A stretch of 64,000 nucleotides of DNA from Allomyces macrogynus ATCC 38327. Taxonomy: Eukaryota; Blastocladiomycota; Blastocladiomycetes; Blastocladiales; Blastocladiaceae. Location of the stretch: the NCBI GenBank assembly GCA_000151295.1, contig GG745346.1, positions 342,618 through 406,617 of the forward strand, given 5' to 3'. The position numbers and the translations under genes were made by a program. The notes under the pieces were generated by a model. It saw nothing but the letters and a program-made list of their open reading frames with translations. It ran no database searches and was not told the DNA's origin. Positions within the stretch are counted from its first letter, which is position 1, and every line of letters begins with the position of its first letter. Positions 1-12,300 of the stretch are shown one piece after another.

Positions 1-604
1 GAAACGTGGGGGAGGAGATGGGGAGGATGGTGGAGAGGGTCGTGGATGAGTATGTGCAGGTGCTCGAAGGTACGCCCATCGCTCTCGATTTTCAGCGTCC
101 TGTGCGACGCGCCTGACACTTGCATCGAGACATGTAGGCGCCGCGGCCCTCGCCAACTGGCTGCACGCCGTGCACGCCGTGCCCACCACCGACTTGGCCA
201 CCTGGGACCGCGACCTCCAGGCGGCCGCGCGGATCGCCCCCGCGATCGCTCACCATCTCGCGCACCTCTCCTCTCACGCCCCGGCTCCTTCTCTTCCCAC
301 CGTGAAGTCCCCGACCCCGCCAGACTCGCCCGAGCACGCGCACGCGCAACCCACCGACGTCGACGACTCGCCAATGGACCACGTGCTCGACTGGCTCGCG
401 CACGCGGCCGCCTGGGCGCGGCTGACTGCGCGGCATGCCGCGTGGATGGTGCGGATGGCCGCACCGGGCGCGATGATGGGGGTGTCGCCCAGTGGGGATG
501 CGGTGGCGGCGGCCGGGTGGCGCGTGGGGGGCGAGTGGAACGTGGTGGAGTCCGGAACGGTGGTGGGGCCGCATGACGGGAGGAGGGCGGGGAGCGTGTT
601 TTGA
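1..604 (+). CDS. 3' end of an unidentified protein gene (partial)
   Basis: The gene enters from outside the window. Exon 1 ends at 69. A 68-nt intron (70-137) has a GTACGC donor, a CTGAC branch-like motif and a TAG acceptor. The last exon (138-604) ends in TGA at 602-604. The spliced frame is open throughout and rich in Ala and His. It reads as an acidic helix in exon 1 (MVERVVDEYVQVLE), then an Ala-rich helical stretch, a Pro/His-rich linker and a second helix ending in a Gly-rich tail. I recognise no domain. The intron joins two open segments in one frame, which supports a real gene, but its function and N-terminus cannot be given. Confidence 0.55.
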
Positions 605-1265
605 GGTTTGGAGAAGGAAGAGACCATGGTTTGATTCACCAGCCGGCCGTGGATGCGAGTTGCCCCCGTTCGCACAAGTTCTCGCGATTCACACGACGGT
701 CGGTGGCGAATCTGTCTCGATCTGCCCACGATGAAGCATGTCGCAGCCCGCGACCGATGCCATGATCGCATCGTCAGCACGCGTGACCGTCAATAAAATG
801 GACCAACGCAGAACGGTCCAGTTGTTCGCAACGTGGCAGTCCTTGTTCAACCTCAGAGGCCGACAGATTGCGTGCCAGATATCCAGGCCAACAGCGGATT
901 CTCCACCAGTCGAATCTCGCTTGCGCCAGGGGCATGCCATGAACCAAAAGATGTAACACGCAATGGATCAAGATTGTCACCCGGACGCGTGTTAAATTGA
1001 CGACGGACAAGTTGGCTTCAGCCTGCTGACTGGATAGGCGACAGGAACGGCCAGATGGTTGATAACTGTGAGACTGAGAGATGCATTGAATGGTGGCGTC
1101 AGCTTCAAAGTTGGACAAATTGAAACGATGAAGCGTTCTTTACGTAGAACAATGGAAATCGTGCAAGTGGACCGTCACCCTGGTTGGCCGCCCTTCCCCG
1201 TTTCTTCCGCGCTCTCTTTGATCTCAGTTGAGCACCTGGACGTCAGCAACAAGATCCAATACCAC

Positions 1266-1297
<32 letters not shown>

Positions 1298-1348
1298 CCA
1301 CGCTCGCATCACGGCGGTCAAACGACCTGCAAACGCAGCGGCAATAAC
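605..1348. other. Intergenic; no supportable gene
   Basis: Only short unsupported reading frames are seen. The one notable element is the CAG triplet run near the 3' end, listed separately. Confidence 0.5.
1269..1295 (+). repeat. (CAG)9 triplet repeat
   Basis: Nine uninterrupted CAG units, preceded by CAC/CCA units and followed by CACCACG. Read in one plus-strand frame it gives polyglutamine, but that frame shows no other sign of being a gene. It lies about 50 bp upstream of the broken secreted-protein gene. Confidence 0.9.
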
Positions 1349-2288
1349 GTGATCGCGCACATACCTGTTCTCGCGCTGCATGTCCTCGCCGTTGCCGCTG
1401 GCCTGGTCCGCGCTCTCGACACCGTGGACCTTCCTGCTCCAACCTCGAGCGACTGGAGAACAGTGACCTGGTCCCAGACCTGGAACAATCACTCGGACCC
1501 GGCCAACCCTCAGGCCTTGTACTCGGTCACGCTACCCGAGCCCGGGTCACTTGCTCGTCACCGACGTGTTCTGCGTCGGGGACCAGTTCCGCGTGACCGT
1601 GAATGGACAGGAATAAGGTTTGTTGTTGTTTTGAGTGTGATGCGCACCTGGGGGCTGGCGCGACGCGTTGCGGAGCTCCATTTCGGCCAGCAGCGTCTAG
1701 GATATATGTATGGGCGAGCGTGGTTGGGAACAGTCGTGTTTGTGGGCTGACTTGCCATCCTGTGCGTGGGCCCACTCTGCAACTAGGGCTCATGTCGACG
1801 CCAGGCCCCGCTTCGTTTCGTGAATCGTTCAGATGGTTACTATGATGCATTCATGGCGCCCTACTACTCGAAGGGGTGTTACCCGCTGCCGGCGGGCACG
1901 TCGACGTTTTCGATCACGATGGTCGCATTCTTGAGGCTTGATGAAACTGACAACTGGCTCAATTTCGTGCCGTTGCTGTGGCCGGTAGGTACCAACGTCC
2001 ATGCTCGTGCTCTGTCTCGCCTCGTGTCAACTCATTTGGCCCATGACAACTCTCATCGCGCCCAATCTAGTGCCCGGATCTGGTGGCAGTCGATCCGTCA
2101 CCGACCGAGATCACAACGACGACGACGCCGACACCCACGACGCCACCAGAGCCCGTTCCGCCGCTTAAGGCGTGACCGCCGCTGGGAACATGTACAGCGG
2201 CGCCGACATTCAGCTGACCGTCCGCGCCAACAAGGGGACCCCGACGCCCGTGACGGCGCCCGTCTATCCGTTGTGCCAAAAGATGTAG
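1349..2288 (+). pseudogene. Secreted beta-sandwich-like protein gene, frame broken
   Basis: Three coding blocks can be joined by introns. Block 1 (from about 1349) opens with a signal-peptide-like hydrophobic stretch (VLALHVLAVAAGLVRA) and runs to about 1600, through DVFCVGDQFRVTVNG. Block 2 begins near 1829 (GYYDAFMAPYYSKGCYPL) and ends before a GTAGGT donor near 1984. Block 3 follows a TAG acceptor near 2071, contains a Thr/Pro-rich linker, and ends LCQKM and TAG at 2286-2288. The layout (signal peptide, Cys-containing beta-rich domain, Thr/Pro linker) fits a secreted or wall protein. Two single-base frame breaks occur, at CCC 1541-1543 (one C too many) and near 2170 (one base missing). No ATG start is visible in frame, so an upstream exon may be missing. 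It could be a live gene with consensus errors. Confidence 0.4.
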
Positions 2289-3341
2289 GCCGGCATGGCG
2301 ATGGCCTGGACGATGACGGTGTCGGGTGGTGAGGCGGTGGGCTCAGCGATGCTTCCGTGCTGCCGTGTCGTTTGTTGTGTTGAGTCAGTGGATGGGGGAC
2401 TGCGAGGGTTGTTTTTGGCTGAAATTTGCAATCGCACGCCTGTGTTGTACGCGATATCTTCAACCTTCTCGTCATGGCCGAGTACGATACGATGGACGTG
2501 TTCACTGGCTGCCAGGATGTTACCAGCAGAGAGATTAGACCAAAATTTGCTGGGGCGGCAGAATTTTATGAACAATGCGACCTGGAGCAGAGCCTTGCTG
2601 CCACAACCGGCCAACGCATCAGCAGATCTTGCTGCCATCAAATCAGCGGCGACGCGTGGGTAGCAAGCAACTGTACACCTTTGAATGGCCTCCCTCCATT
2701 CTGGCGTGGCAAGCAACGTGCACGCGGTCCGCCAACAAAGCAACAGCGATGAGGTTCAATCGGTCGGTTTGCTGAATGTGTCAGAATTGCTTCCTGACCG
2801 TCCACGATCTTGCTTGAATCACATCGCTCCGGCGTCGCTTGGCAGGCAAAGCGACTTTGAACGCGCGCGAATGGAGTTCAGCGCTCTTCGCCCACAGGGT
2901 CACCGTCTTTCGTACCTGCTTGCCATGTGCTCAAAAATGTTTCTGCGTGAAGTTTTGACCGGGTTCTGCCAGAGCCATTGCCAATGACAGATGCGACAAA
3001 GACATTTCTTGCTGCAATCATGGCCACGACCGCGACAAGATTGTTCTGACCTTCTCTTCTTGACTGAGCCGACGATACGATGCGATGATACAATGCGCGT
3101 GCTTGCTGGCCGCGCGCATATTCCAGTCGTTATCCAGATGGTTTAATACTATACAGCGTGCGAACCAGATGAAAAAGTTGCTTTTGTCGTGCTGGCGGTT
3201 TGGATCAAGACAGCAGGATATGGAAGTGCGTCAAGCACCAGTCTGACGTGATTCGCCCACTACGTCCACGTCACGATGGCAAACGACCAACCGCGTCTCT
3301 GTAATTCATCATCTTCCAACCATCCAAGTACATGAACAAAC
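2289..3341. other. Intergenic; nothing supportable
   Basis: About 1 kb of lower-GC sequence with short overlapping frames on both strands. None shows a recognisable domain, consistent splice structure or family resemblance. It presumably includes the promoter of the gene starting at 3342. Confidence 0.5.
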
Positions 3342-5312
3342 GTGGGCATGGCGCAAACTCCTCTGCAAGTCACCGCATTCATTCCACTAGGGGTGTCCAG
3401 CATGCAGTCGGCGGACCGAAAGGCAATCGGGTTCAGTCAAGCGGCGACCACCCACAGTGACTCTGCACCCTGTCTCGATGCGGATGAGTACCCAGCTTTC
3501 GAGCCAAGCGAGTGCGCCGTGCGACCCATCTCTAGTTTCGAGGCTCTTCCGACCGACGTGAAGAAAAGCATCGCCAAGCAAATACTTACACCTTGGATCA
3601 CTTTGGCTGACACGTACGATTCGCTGGTCGCCCTTGCTCACACGTCACCGCACTGGTATGCCCATGCTCTGCACGTGGCCATTCGGTTCGCCAATGGAAT
3701 CGGGGAAGTCAAGCCGCTGCCTCCTGGTGTGCCCGGCCTGGCGTACATCCCAGAAGCACCGCGTTGGGCCTCCTCAACCACAGCCATGCCTGGGGTGGGC
3801 CGCCTTGTGATGCTTGACAATGTGGCCGATCCGCCAACCTTGTTTCTAATACTAGTGACGCAGCCTGCAGCCGAGATCGTTGATATAACGCAGTCTTTTC
3901 CGGGGTTGGATGAAGACTTCCGCTCAAGAGATGTCATCACGTCATACTTGCGCGTGGCGCCTGCAGCCATGCTCGGCCATCTCCGTCTCATCGACAGCTC
4001 TAGCATTCAACTTGCCCGCATCCCTGCACCGAATCTGTCGTCCTTGCGGATCGACGTTTATTCCAATGTTCGCGTGTGGACCACAATCCTGGCGCATTTC
4101 CCAGTGACACTCTGTACTCTCATGGTGAGTGCAGTTCCCAGAAACGATGTGATTGAGCTCGCTCGCGCCATGGGCAAGTTGAATCAGCTTCGCTCATTCA
4201 CCATTGGATTTGTGCATGAGCCGGTATGCAAATGGTCGAAACTGGTTGCAGCCATTCCATGGACGGTTCGGTCCGTTGATTGGAAAATCAGTGACAACGA
4301 CGTTCAAATCGCTCCAATGCAGCCACCAGTTCTGCTCCCCTCATTGACGACACTTGATTTGCTTGTTGAACCCAAGTCGCGGTATCCGTTCAAGTTGCTC
4401 GCGTCTATTGTCGCCCCTAGCCTGGCACGTGTCAGCATCTCCTTGTTGTTCCGCTCCTGGTTGACAGAGGCAGACATGGCCGATTTAGCGCAACTGTTGT
4501 CCGGGTACCCATTGCTCCGTGAGTTGCATGTATCTGGTGCTGGGGCCATGGATGAGCTCATGCCACGTCTGAACAGCCGTGAGCAAGCATCGGGCATGGC
4601 GATCACTTCCGCTTTGTTAAAATCCATTCCCACGGTGTTGACGACGCTCTTCTTGAGATTGCCACCATCAACAATGGAGGGTCCTGGCCGGCCGCTCTTG
4701 ATCACGCGCGCCCTGGTCGTTCCTCCTCAAGTTGAATATCTGACTTTGTTTCCCATGGCCAGCGAGGACGACGCTATTGACATTGCCCAGCGCATCCCTT
4801 CGACGGTCCGCTCCCTCACCCTTGGGTGCCACGTGTCCACGCGCGTCGTGCAGGCACTCGCCGAATCACCGAGACCGCACTTGACGAGGCTGGCGCTGCA
4901 TGGTCTGTGCCAAGCCTGCGATCAAGTGATGCTTGCTGCCCTCGACCAGATTCTGACGCCAGCAGTCAAGGATCTGTCACTGTCCGCTGGAGTGCAGAAC
5001 GTGGCGCTGGATGCATGCAAGCTCAGTTCTGTACTCTGCCATCATAACCTGAAGCTCAAGTCGCTCATGGTTTGCGGGTTTGTCGTGGAAAAGGACGGCA
5101 TGGCCGCTCTGATAGAAGCGTTGCCGGCAGATTTGCTCTGCGAGCTCGATCTCAAATGTGACGGCGTGTCTGCTGATGAGGTTGCAGAGCTCGTGCTCCA
5201 GCGCACGGACTGGCGCCAGTTGCAAATGCCCGACGACAACGACCTGGGCGATGTGATGTTCGACAGGTTGACAAAGCGTGGGATTCTCTCGTCCGACTTG
5301 CGCTTGTTTTGA
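3342..5312 (+). CDS. F-box-like/LRR protein, subtype A (656 aa)
   Basis: Single-exon gene. A Ser/Thr-rich N-terminus of about 65 residues is followed by an F-box-like segment at about 66-120 (FEALPTDVKKSIAKQIL, then LVALAHTSPHWYAHALHVA). The rest is irregular leucine-rich repeats with recurring L-x-x-L-x-L units. By analogy with F-box proteins it might be a substrate receptor for a Skp1-cullin ubiquitin ligase, but the F-box match is weak and the target unknown. A broken relative of the same subtype lies at 40462-41352 on the other strand. Subtype A differs from the copies at 34701, 37395 and 52928 by having a His-x-Ser-Pro-x-Trp-Tyr pattern after the F-box helix. The first in-frame ATG was chosen as the start. 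Confidence 0.7.
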   Translation: MGMAQTPLQVTAFIPLGVSSMQSADRKAIGFSQAATTHSDSAPCLDADEYPAFEPSECAVRPISSFEALPTDVKKSIAKQILTPWITLADTYDSLVALAHTSPHWYAHALHVAIRFANGIGEVKPLPPGVPGLAYIPEAPRWASSTTAMPGVGRLVMLDNVADPPTLFLILVTQPAAEIVDITQSFPGLDEDFRSRDVITSYLRVAPAAMLGHLRLIDSSSIQLARIPAPNLSSLRIDVYSNVRVWTTILAHFPVTLCTLMVSAVPRNDVIELARAMGKLNQLRSFTIGFVHEPVCKWSKLVAAIPWTVRSVDWKISDNDVQIAPMQPPVLLPSLTTLDLLVEPKSRYPFKLLASIVAPSLARVSISLLFRSWLTEADMADLAQLLSGYPLLRELHVSGAGAMDELMPRLNSREQASGMAITSALLKSIPTVLTTLFLRLPPSTMEGPGRPLLITRALVVPPQVEYLTLFPMASEDDAIDIAQRIPSTVRSLTLGCHVSTRVVQALAESPRPHLTRLALHGLCQACDQVMLAALDQILTPAVKDLSLSAGVQNVALDACKLSSVLCHHNLKLKSLMVCGFVVEKDGMAALIEALPADLLCELDLKCDGVSADEVAELVLQRTDWRQLQMPDDNDLGDVMFDRLTKRGILSSDLRLF

Positions 5313-6378
5313 TTCATGTCTGGGTCGGCCCTTGGCTTGGGAGCTGGTGGTTGGTTAGTTGCTTTTTTGAATTTGACCTTGCTCAACGCTTAGTCGACGC
5401 TACTCTGCTTGATGCGTGACCATCCTCGTCGCAATGCCCGTCGCCATCCCGTTCGACACGGCCATTCGATATACGTCAAGGAATCGCAACGACGGAGGGA
5501 AAGGCGATGATCCACACTCAACGCGCGTGAGGACTTGTGCGTTTGCGGGCGTCGTGGCGTAAAAATGCAGACGAACGTTTACGTCGAAAACCTTCTCGCA
5601 CGTCTCCAGGAGACTGACGTGGAGACCTTTCCATCCACGTGACAAGTGGATTGGTAATTCGGAACGCTCACTTAATTCTCAGGTCAGAGTCATGCATACG
5701 GGTTAACTTGGCGCCTGTGTCGCGCTGGACCAGCCCTGCCTTCAACCCGGCCTCACACCACGTTCAGGCCCCTGCGCAAGTGCGCTCTCATTGCCCAGCG
5801 CAAAGTTCGGAGCACCAAGGCGCGCGGCCCCGTCACAGCGCTGCTCACGTCCACTGGCGGCTCAGCAGAGACACGTTCGCCCTGTGGCCAACGAAATGTG
5901 TCGATCTCCTAGCACGCGTGCTTCGGTGATCCACTCTCTTCTCTGTCCTTTGCTCCACGCACTTTGGCGCACCGTCATCGGCCATTTGGCGTGCCGTTTG
6001 GGTGCCATTTGGGTCAATCGACCCATTTTGGTGTACCAAGGAAGGGCCGATTGAGCCAAACGACCTTGTAGCATGGGGCTGATTGGGTCATTTGGCTCCA
6101 AACGGGGTTCACCCACCCCATTCAGAGAGCCTTTTCAGTCACCTTTTGGGGCAAAGTGGGGCATAACGCAGACCCAATTGAAAACGGAGACTGGGATGCC
6201 GAGGGCTCAGACTTGGTTTTGGCTGCCGTTTCATCGTTGATTGTTCGCTGATGCGTGCGAGCGGCGCGGTCGCAACCCAAAGTGGCGAATAAGACCAAAA
6301 GCAGCTTCCAATCCAAAATCGAGACTCAAAACTAATCGACACTCGGGCTCTGCAGCGGGCGGCCCGAGTGAGCAACAA
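5313..6378. other. Intergenic, with a possible LRR relic at 5400-5645 (minus)
   Basis: Most of this kilobase holds nothing recognisable. On the minus strand, 5645-5400 encodes an 81-residue open frame containing PFPPSLRFLDVYRMAVSNG. This resembles the C-terminal LRR unit of the F-box-like family (LPLSLRALDVSECGLND in the copy at 34701). It may be a C-terminal fragment of another dead copy. Around 5960-6080 the words CATTTGG and GTGCCATTTGGG recur irregularly. Confidence 0.3.
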
Positions 6379-9300
6379 TCACCCTTCCACTCGCTTCGCC
6401 GTCTGGCCGCACGCGACGCACGGAACAGTCGAAGTGACCGCGGTCAGGTAGCAGGAAAAACCGTGCTTGCGCGGGCAACGGAACCAAACCCGCTCCGAGC
6501 CGGCCGTGATCCATGTCAAAGTGCTTGCCGCCAATCGGTCGATCTCGGGTGTTTCCAAACGGCCGCAGCGCAAGTAGAAGAAGGAGAGGGGCATGTTGAG
6601 AACCTCAACGAAACCCGCAGCAAAGAGCGTGAGTACGGCCAAGAAATCGGGTGCCGGCGCCCGAGCAGCCAATGCCTGCGCTTCCTTGACGAGCGCGCTG
6701 CCACGCGTGGCCAGCACATGAATCGTGGTCTCGCCCCAGTCCCTCATGTCGTCAATCGGCATCGACAAGGTCGCGCGCATTTGAAGAACAGCACGAATCA
6801 GGAGCAGCTGTTCGATCCGCGCGTGCCGTTCGCGCAATGGGGCATTGGCCTGCTGGAACAGTGCAATCGCAGCCGAACATGCCGCGTCCGCGGCGGCAAA
6901 CTCGGCGGGTCGATCAAGCGCTGGTTGCAACCGTGACTGGCCAAGAATACGTATCGAAGCGATCCGCGACCGGTGGAACTCGGCCATATAGACGAGGATC
7001 TGGCCCTCCAAGATCAGGAACGACGGCGGGATCGGGTCGACAGATCTCGGCCCGGCCTTGTTGTTCTTTTTCTTGCCCATACCCTGCGATGCCGTGCGCA
7101 AACGGTAAACGGCGCTCTCGTGCAGCTGCAAAATGATGGCCGTGAGCGCGTCGCGAATCGGGTTCGACTCTTCAATTGCCCGTTCCGTCAGCGCCCGCTT
7201 GAGCGCGGTCCACTGCTGCACCACACCCTCGAGCTTGGTCTCGAGCGCCCCCACTAACGACTTGTCCATCAAACCGAGCATGGTCGCCTTTTCGAGACGG
7301 CCGTACCGCTTGAATGCGCTCAGGTCAATCTCCATTGAGCATGTTGGGCACGCTGGTGTCTCTTCAAGAATAAACGAGCACGGCTTGACGCCGATCCATT
7401 TGCTCTCGACCCGCTCGTACACGTCGTCGAGTCCAGCGAGAGCGTCCAGCGCCTGCATCGTGAGGGCGTGACCGCAGCCGAGGACGACGATGGGCGTGCA
7501 GGCAGGATCAATCTCGGCAAATGCCGCGCCTGTGGTCGAGTCGACGCACATAGCCTGCACATCGGCCGGCGCGCACGCCTGGCACCACGGTGGACACGAC
7601 TCGCCGCAAATTCCCGGGCACGGGTGCGAGCACGCGAGCGTCTTGTCGCATTTCCGGTCGCACGGGAGCCGCACGCATGGCGCGCCGCACGGCCGCGTGC
7701 ACTTGAGGTGCTCGCATGAACACGTACACGGCTTCAGGCACGGCACACACGGATCGCTGCACTTAGCCGTGCACGGACCGTGGTCGCACTTGGTCTCAAC
7801 ACATGGCCGCGAGCACGGCGGACATGCGGCTCCGCGGTGGCACTTGATGCCGCACGGGTGCCCGCACTCCGCGTGCGCCTGGTTGCACGGCGCCGTGCAC
7901 TTGAGGTGTTTGGTCTCGACCGAGTTGGTGATTTCGTTGCGCGTCGTGCACTTGTCGCACCAGGACTGACACGTGTGGCCGCACGAGAGATCGCCGTTGC
8001 ACGGCGTGGGGCACGGCTGCTCGTCGGCGCTGTCATAGCAGGGGACAACGACCTTGTGCCCGCAGAACCGCGTCTTGGCGACTTCGACCATGCACGGGGC
8101 CGACCGCGGGTCGCGCGCCTGGAAACACAGCGGCCGCTCGAGCGTGTGCCCACACTGGGGCAAGACAACGGGACTGACCGTGACCTCGCACCGACCGCAC
8201 GCCTGCCAGCACGGTTTCGGGCACTCATGACCGCACGGATCGTGCAGGACGATACACGGCTTGAAGCACTTGGCAAGCTTGTGCCCCGGATCATCGGCGT
8301 GGCACTTTTTCGGGCACATGTGCCCGCACGGCAGCCGGGACGTGCACGGCAGGATGCACCCGCCGTCAGGCGCCTTATTGGCCAAGTCCTGCGCTGAGGC
8401 AACGTAACGTACGTCGTCCAGGTGGTGCTGGCAAGCAATCGGCAGCGCCGGTCCGACAAGATCCTGCGCGCGCATCATGCCGAGCACCTTGTTCCAGAGT
8501 TGCGACTTGGCCTCGAGCAGCGCCGCGTTGCCGACCAAGTACATGCCCTGCCGCGCGCGCGACAACATCACGTTGACGCGGTTGTCGATGCGCAAGAACC
8601 CGATCCCGCGGTCGTTTCCCTTGGCAAACGTGCAGCGCACGAGCGAGAGCAGCACAATGTCGGCCTCCTCGCCCTGGTAATTGTCGATTGACGAGACGCG
8701 AATGCACTGGTCCAGCTGCTGGTCCGTGACGTCGCCCGCCTTGCGCGCCGGCTTGCTTGGCTTCGGGTCGCCGTCGGCACTAAACGAGTCGTCGACGCGG
8801 TCTATCAGCTCCTGATCGCGCTCGCCGACAACGAGCGCCATGTGCTTCTTTTCGAGCGCCGCGCGAATCTGGATCAGCTGGCCGACATATGGCGTGAGCA
8901 CGACGAGCTGGTTCGGCGCATAGCCCTGGCGCAGCATGTACTGCACGAGCGCGACAATCATCTCCACCTCAAACGCATTCGAGTGCGACATGGACGACGA
9001 GTAGGCATCCTCGCGCGAGTCCTGCGGATGGTCGTGTGCGAGGAAGAACACGTCTTTGACCATGCCGCGCACGGGCGGCCGCCCGAGCGTGTTGTCGCCG
9101 TCCTGCAGCTGGTGGTAGAGCGTCTCGCGAATGAACTGCGCGATCACGGGCTTCATGCGCCGCTGCGCCTGCAACGTGAAGTGGTGCAGCTTGCCGTCGG
9201 TGATGAGCCGCTCAAACATCGACACGTCGAGCCGGTACCGCGTCCCGCCGCCGCGCTTGTTCTCGACAGACAGGTCGTACTCGTTGATGCCGGGGCGCAG

Positions 9301-12300
9301 CTGCTGGTGGTCGCCGATCAGAATCAGGTGCTCGACCGACGGCGACAGACTGGCCAGGACGTGCGCCTCGAGCACTTCGCCGGCCTCTTCGCACACAATG
9401 ATTCTCGGCCGGAGCGCGCGAAGCAGATTCTGGTGCTTGGAGGCGCCCGTGGTCGTGAGCCCAATCACTTTTTTCATGCGCGTCGCCTCGTACTTGCGTG
9501 ACTCGCGCAGTTGCTGGAGCTGGCCCTGCAACATGGCGTAGCGTTCCTGCAGCGACGCGATGAGCGACGGGAGTTCCTTAGCAATCTTCTTGGCCATGTG
9601 GTCGGCGAGAATGCGGCGCGACGCGAGCGAAAGCGTCCACACGTCCTTGACCTGCAGCAGCTCCTGCGGCTTGGACTTCTTGACGAGATTAGTCTCCGGG
9701 TCGGGAAACTGCTGCACAACGGCCTCGGCATCGAGCATCTCAAACCGGTTTCGGCCAAACTGCTGCTCGATCTTGTCGTTGCGTTCGATGCGCGCTAGCT
9801 CAATATCGGCGCCTGTGAGCCACGAGCGGACCCAGTTGTCGGGCAGCTCCATTTCGCGGCCGACCCGCACAATCGCGGCCATCTGCATGTTGAAGTACTT
9901 GCGCAGCAGGACCCCACCGCCGCGCGACGTGATATCGCCCGGCTCGTGGTCGAGCAATGCCTGCAAGTCCCTGCCGGCCTCATGCATCTCCCGCTCAACA
10001 TCCTTGAGCCGACCAATGAACTCGCCCGAGCTCCACAGGTTCATGCGGTACTTTTCCAAGTCCTCGTTGGGCTTGCTGCCGACGCGCACAATGCTCTTGA
10101 TCCCGGCGCCAATCAGGTCGGTCAAAAACGTGTCGAGCGCGTGGTTCGTGTAGCAAATGACGACGATTGGGAACAGCTTTGGGTCGTTGAGCTTGTGCAC
10201 GACCTCAACAAACTTGACGCCGAGGAAACTCTTGCCCGTGCCCGGCGGGCCTTGGATGCAGCACACTTCGCTCGACAGCGCACCGAGCAATGCACTCGCC
10301 TGCGACGCGTCGAGCGTTGACTGCGCGACCAGGTCGCGGCGCACTTGCGCGTGCGACGTCGTGTCCATGGGCGCAAACGACAGCGGCGTCGCCGACTTGG
10401 TCAGGAACGACAGGTCGAACGCGAACCCGGGCGTTTGCGTGTACTGTGGCGGGTTGGCGCGAATTGGCGCCGTCGGTGGCGTCGCCGGACAGAGAATGTC
10501 TTGGAATGGCAGGTCGTGCGCTTGCATGGCCTGAAGGGCACTGAGAATCGGGCGGTACGCCTCGAACATGAGAGCGCGTGACTCGACGAGGTAAGCCGGC
10601 TGGTCCGACGCGACATTGCCAAATAGCGACGCGTCTGTCGCGCCGGCACTCCACGCGAGCTTGATGACGGCCATGCCGCCCTTGCCCGGCTGCCGCATCG
10701 TGTGCGGGTCGACTTCGGCGATCGTAGCAAAGACGACGCGGAACGGGACGCCATTGGTCGCCGCGGACGCGTCGACGGGCACAATCACGGCCACGAGGCC
10801 ATCTCGCCGCAAGCACTTGTCCCAAAACGCCTTGAGGTCGCCCTTGACGGCGACCGACGGCAGCTGCAGCCGCACACACAGCGTGAGCCCACCGCGCTCG
10901 TTGAACTCGTACCGGACCTTGCGCACGCGCGTGTAGAGCATCAAATCGGCCTCGACAAACTCGATGACCTTCCTGTACCGGCCGCTCACCCAAATCGGCT
11001 TCTCGGCCAAGTCCTTGAGCAAGATCCCGAGACTCGCCTTAAATGCCGCGAGCATATCCTGGCGCAGGAGCCGGAAATGCGTATCGAGCAATCGGTCCGG
11101 GCCCGCGGGCAGCCAGTGCGCGTGCGGGTGCCACGCCCAGTTGCCCGGCAGGACGGGCTTGGCCTTGGCCAAAATCTCGCCCATGGTCGGGACAATCGAC
11201 AACGCACGAAAATCGGCCTTGTCATTGTCATGCTGGCCCTTGCCCTTGGGCGCCGCAACCTTGTTGTCGATCCAAATGAGCTCGTCCTCGTTTTCGGGCC
11301 GTGGGCGACGGCGCAGCTCCTGCTCCTCGCGCCGCTTGGTGGCCATGCGCTCCTCGAGCGACTGCGTCGCCTGCATGTGTCGCTTGGTCCGCGCGAGCAT
11401 GGTCGCAAGCGTCGTCATGGCCTCGGGCGTGTCGAGCGTCGGCAGCGACCCGGCCGCGACGAGGTCCGTGCACTGCGCCACGAACTGGTCGAGCTTGGCG
11501 ATGCCCTGCACGACCGCCGTCGTGTGCGTGACCATGGGCGACCGACGAAAAAGAATCTCGAGACACTTGATGAGCGGTGCGAGCAGCTGTGTGAACGAGA
11601 GCGGAACCAGCGTGCACAGCTTGCGCGCGAGGACTTGGGCCGTGGTCGCGTGGAGTCAGCGACCGAGCGGGAGATCAAGCACTTCTCGACGTGGCCCAAA
11701 TACGCGGGCAAGAACATGTCGAGCTGGTCGCGAATTATGGCGTAGATCATGGCGACAGCATAGTCGAGCGCGGCCGACTCCATGGCCGAGTGAGCGAGCA
11801 CCATGACGAGCGGTACCAGGACGCGCTGAAACGAGCGCAGCTGCGGCTGGGCCACCAGCGAGTACTTGACGTCGCCGAGCAGCTGCCGAAACAGGTTGAG
11901 CAATGGTTTCCGCGCCGCAAGCGCCGCCAGGTACGTGGACGGCGACTCTTGGAGCGCGGTCATGCACGCGGCCAGGACGTGCACGATCTCGCTCTCGTTG
12001 CTGGCGCCCATCGGCTTGATGTTGGACCCGTCGAGAACGTTGTGCGAGTTCATGCCAATTGGCTGCACGCAGTAGAGCCGCTCGATCGCCTGCGCGAAAT
12101 CGTTTGACTGCAGCGCGGCGCGAACGGCCCGGGTGATGGTCACTTCGTACTGAGCAGTGCCCAGTGACGGGTGCTCGTACTTGCACTTGGCGCGGTCGCG
12201 GCACCCGCCCGGCTTGGCCAGGTGCGGGCACACGGCCGTCACTATCGTGCAGAAACAAAAACATCAGCATCCAATTCGAGCAACGATTCGCGGCATTGCC

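Noticed and set aside
1059..1352. Polyglutamine frame through the CAG repeat
   Set aside because: The frame around the repeat looks random and ends just after it. A triplet repeat in non-coding DNA is the simpler reading.
11640..11750. A conventional intron to explain the helicase frame change
   Set aside because: No GT donor and AG acceptor pair of normal strength joins the two frames in the right phase. The candidates need a GTC donor and would delete conserved-looking sequence. A single missing C repairs the frame more simply.
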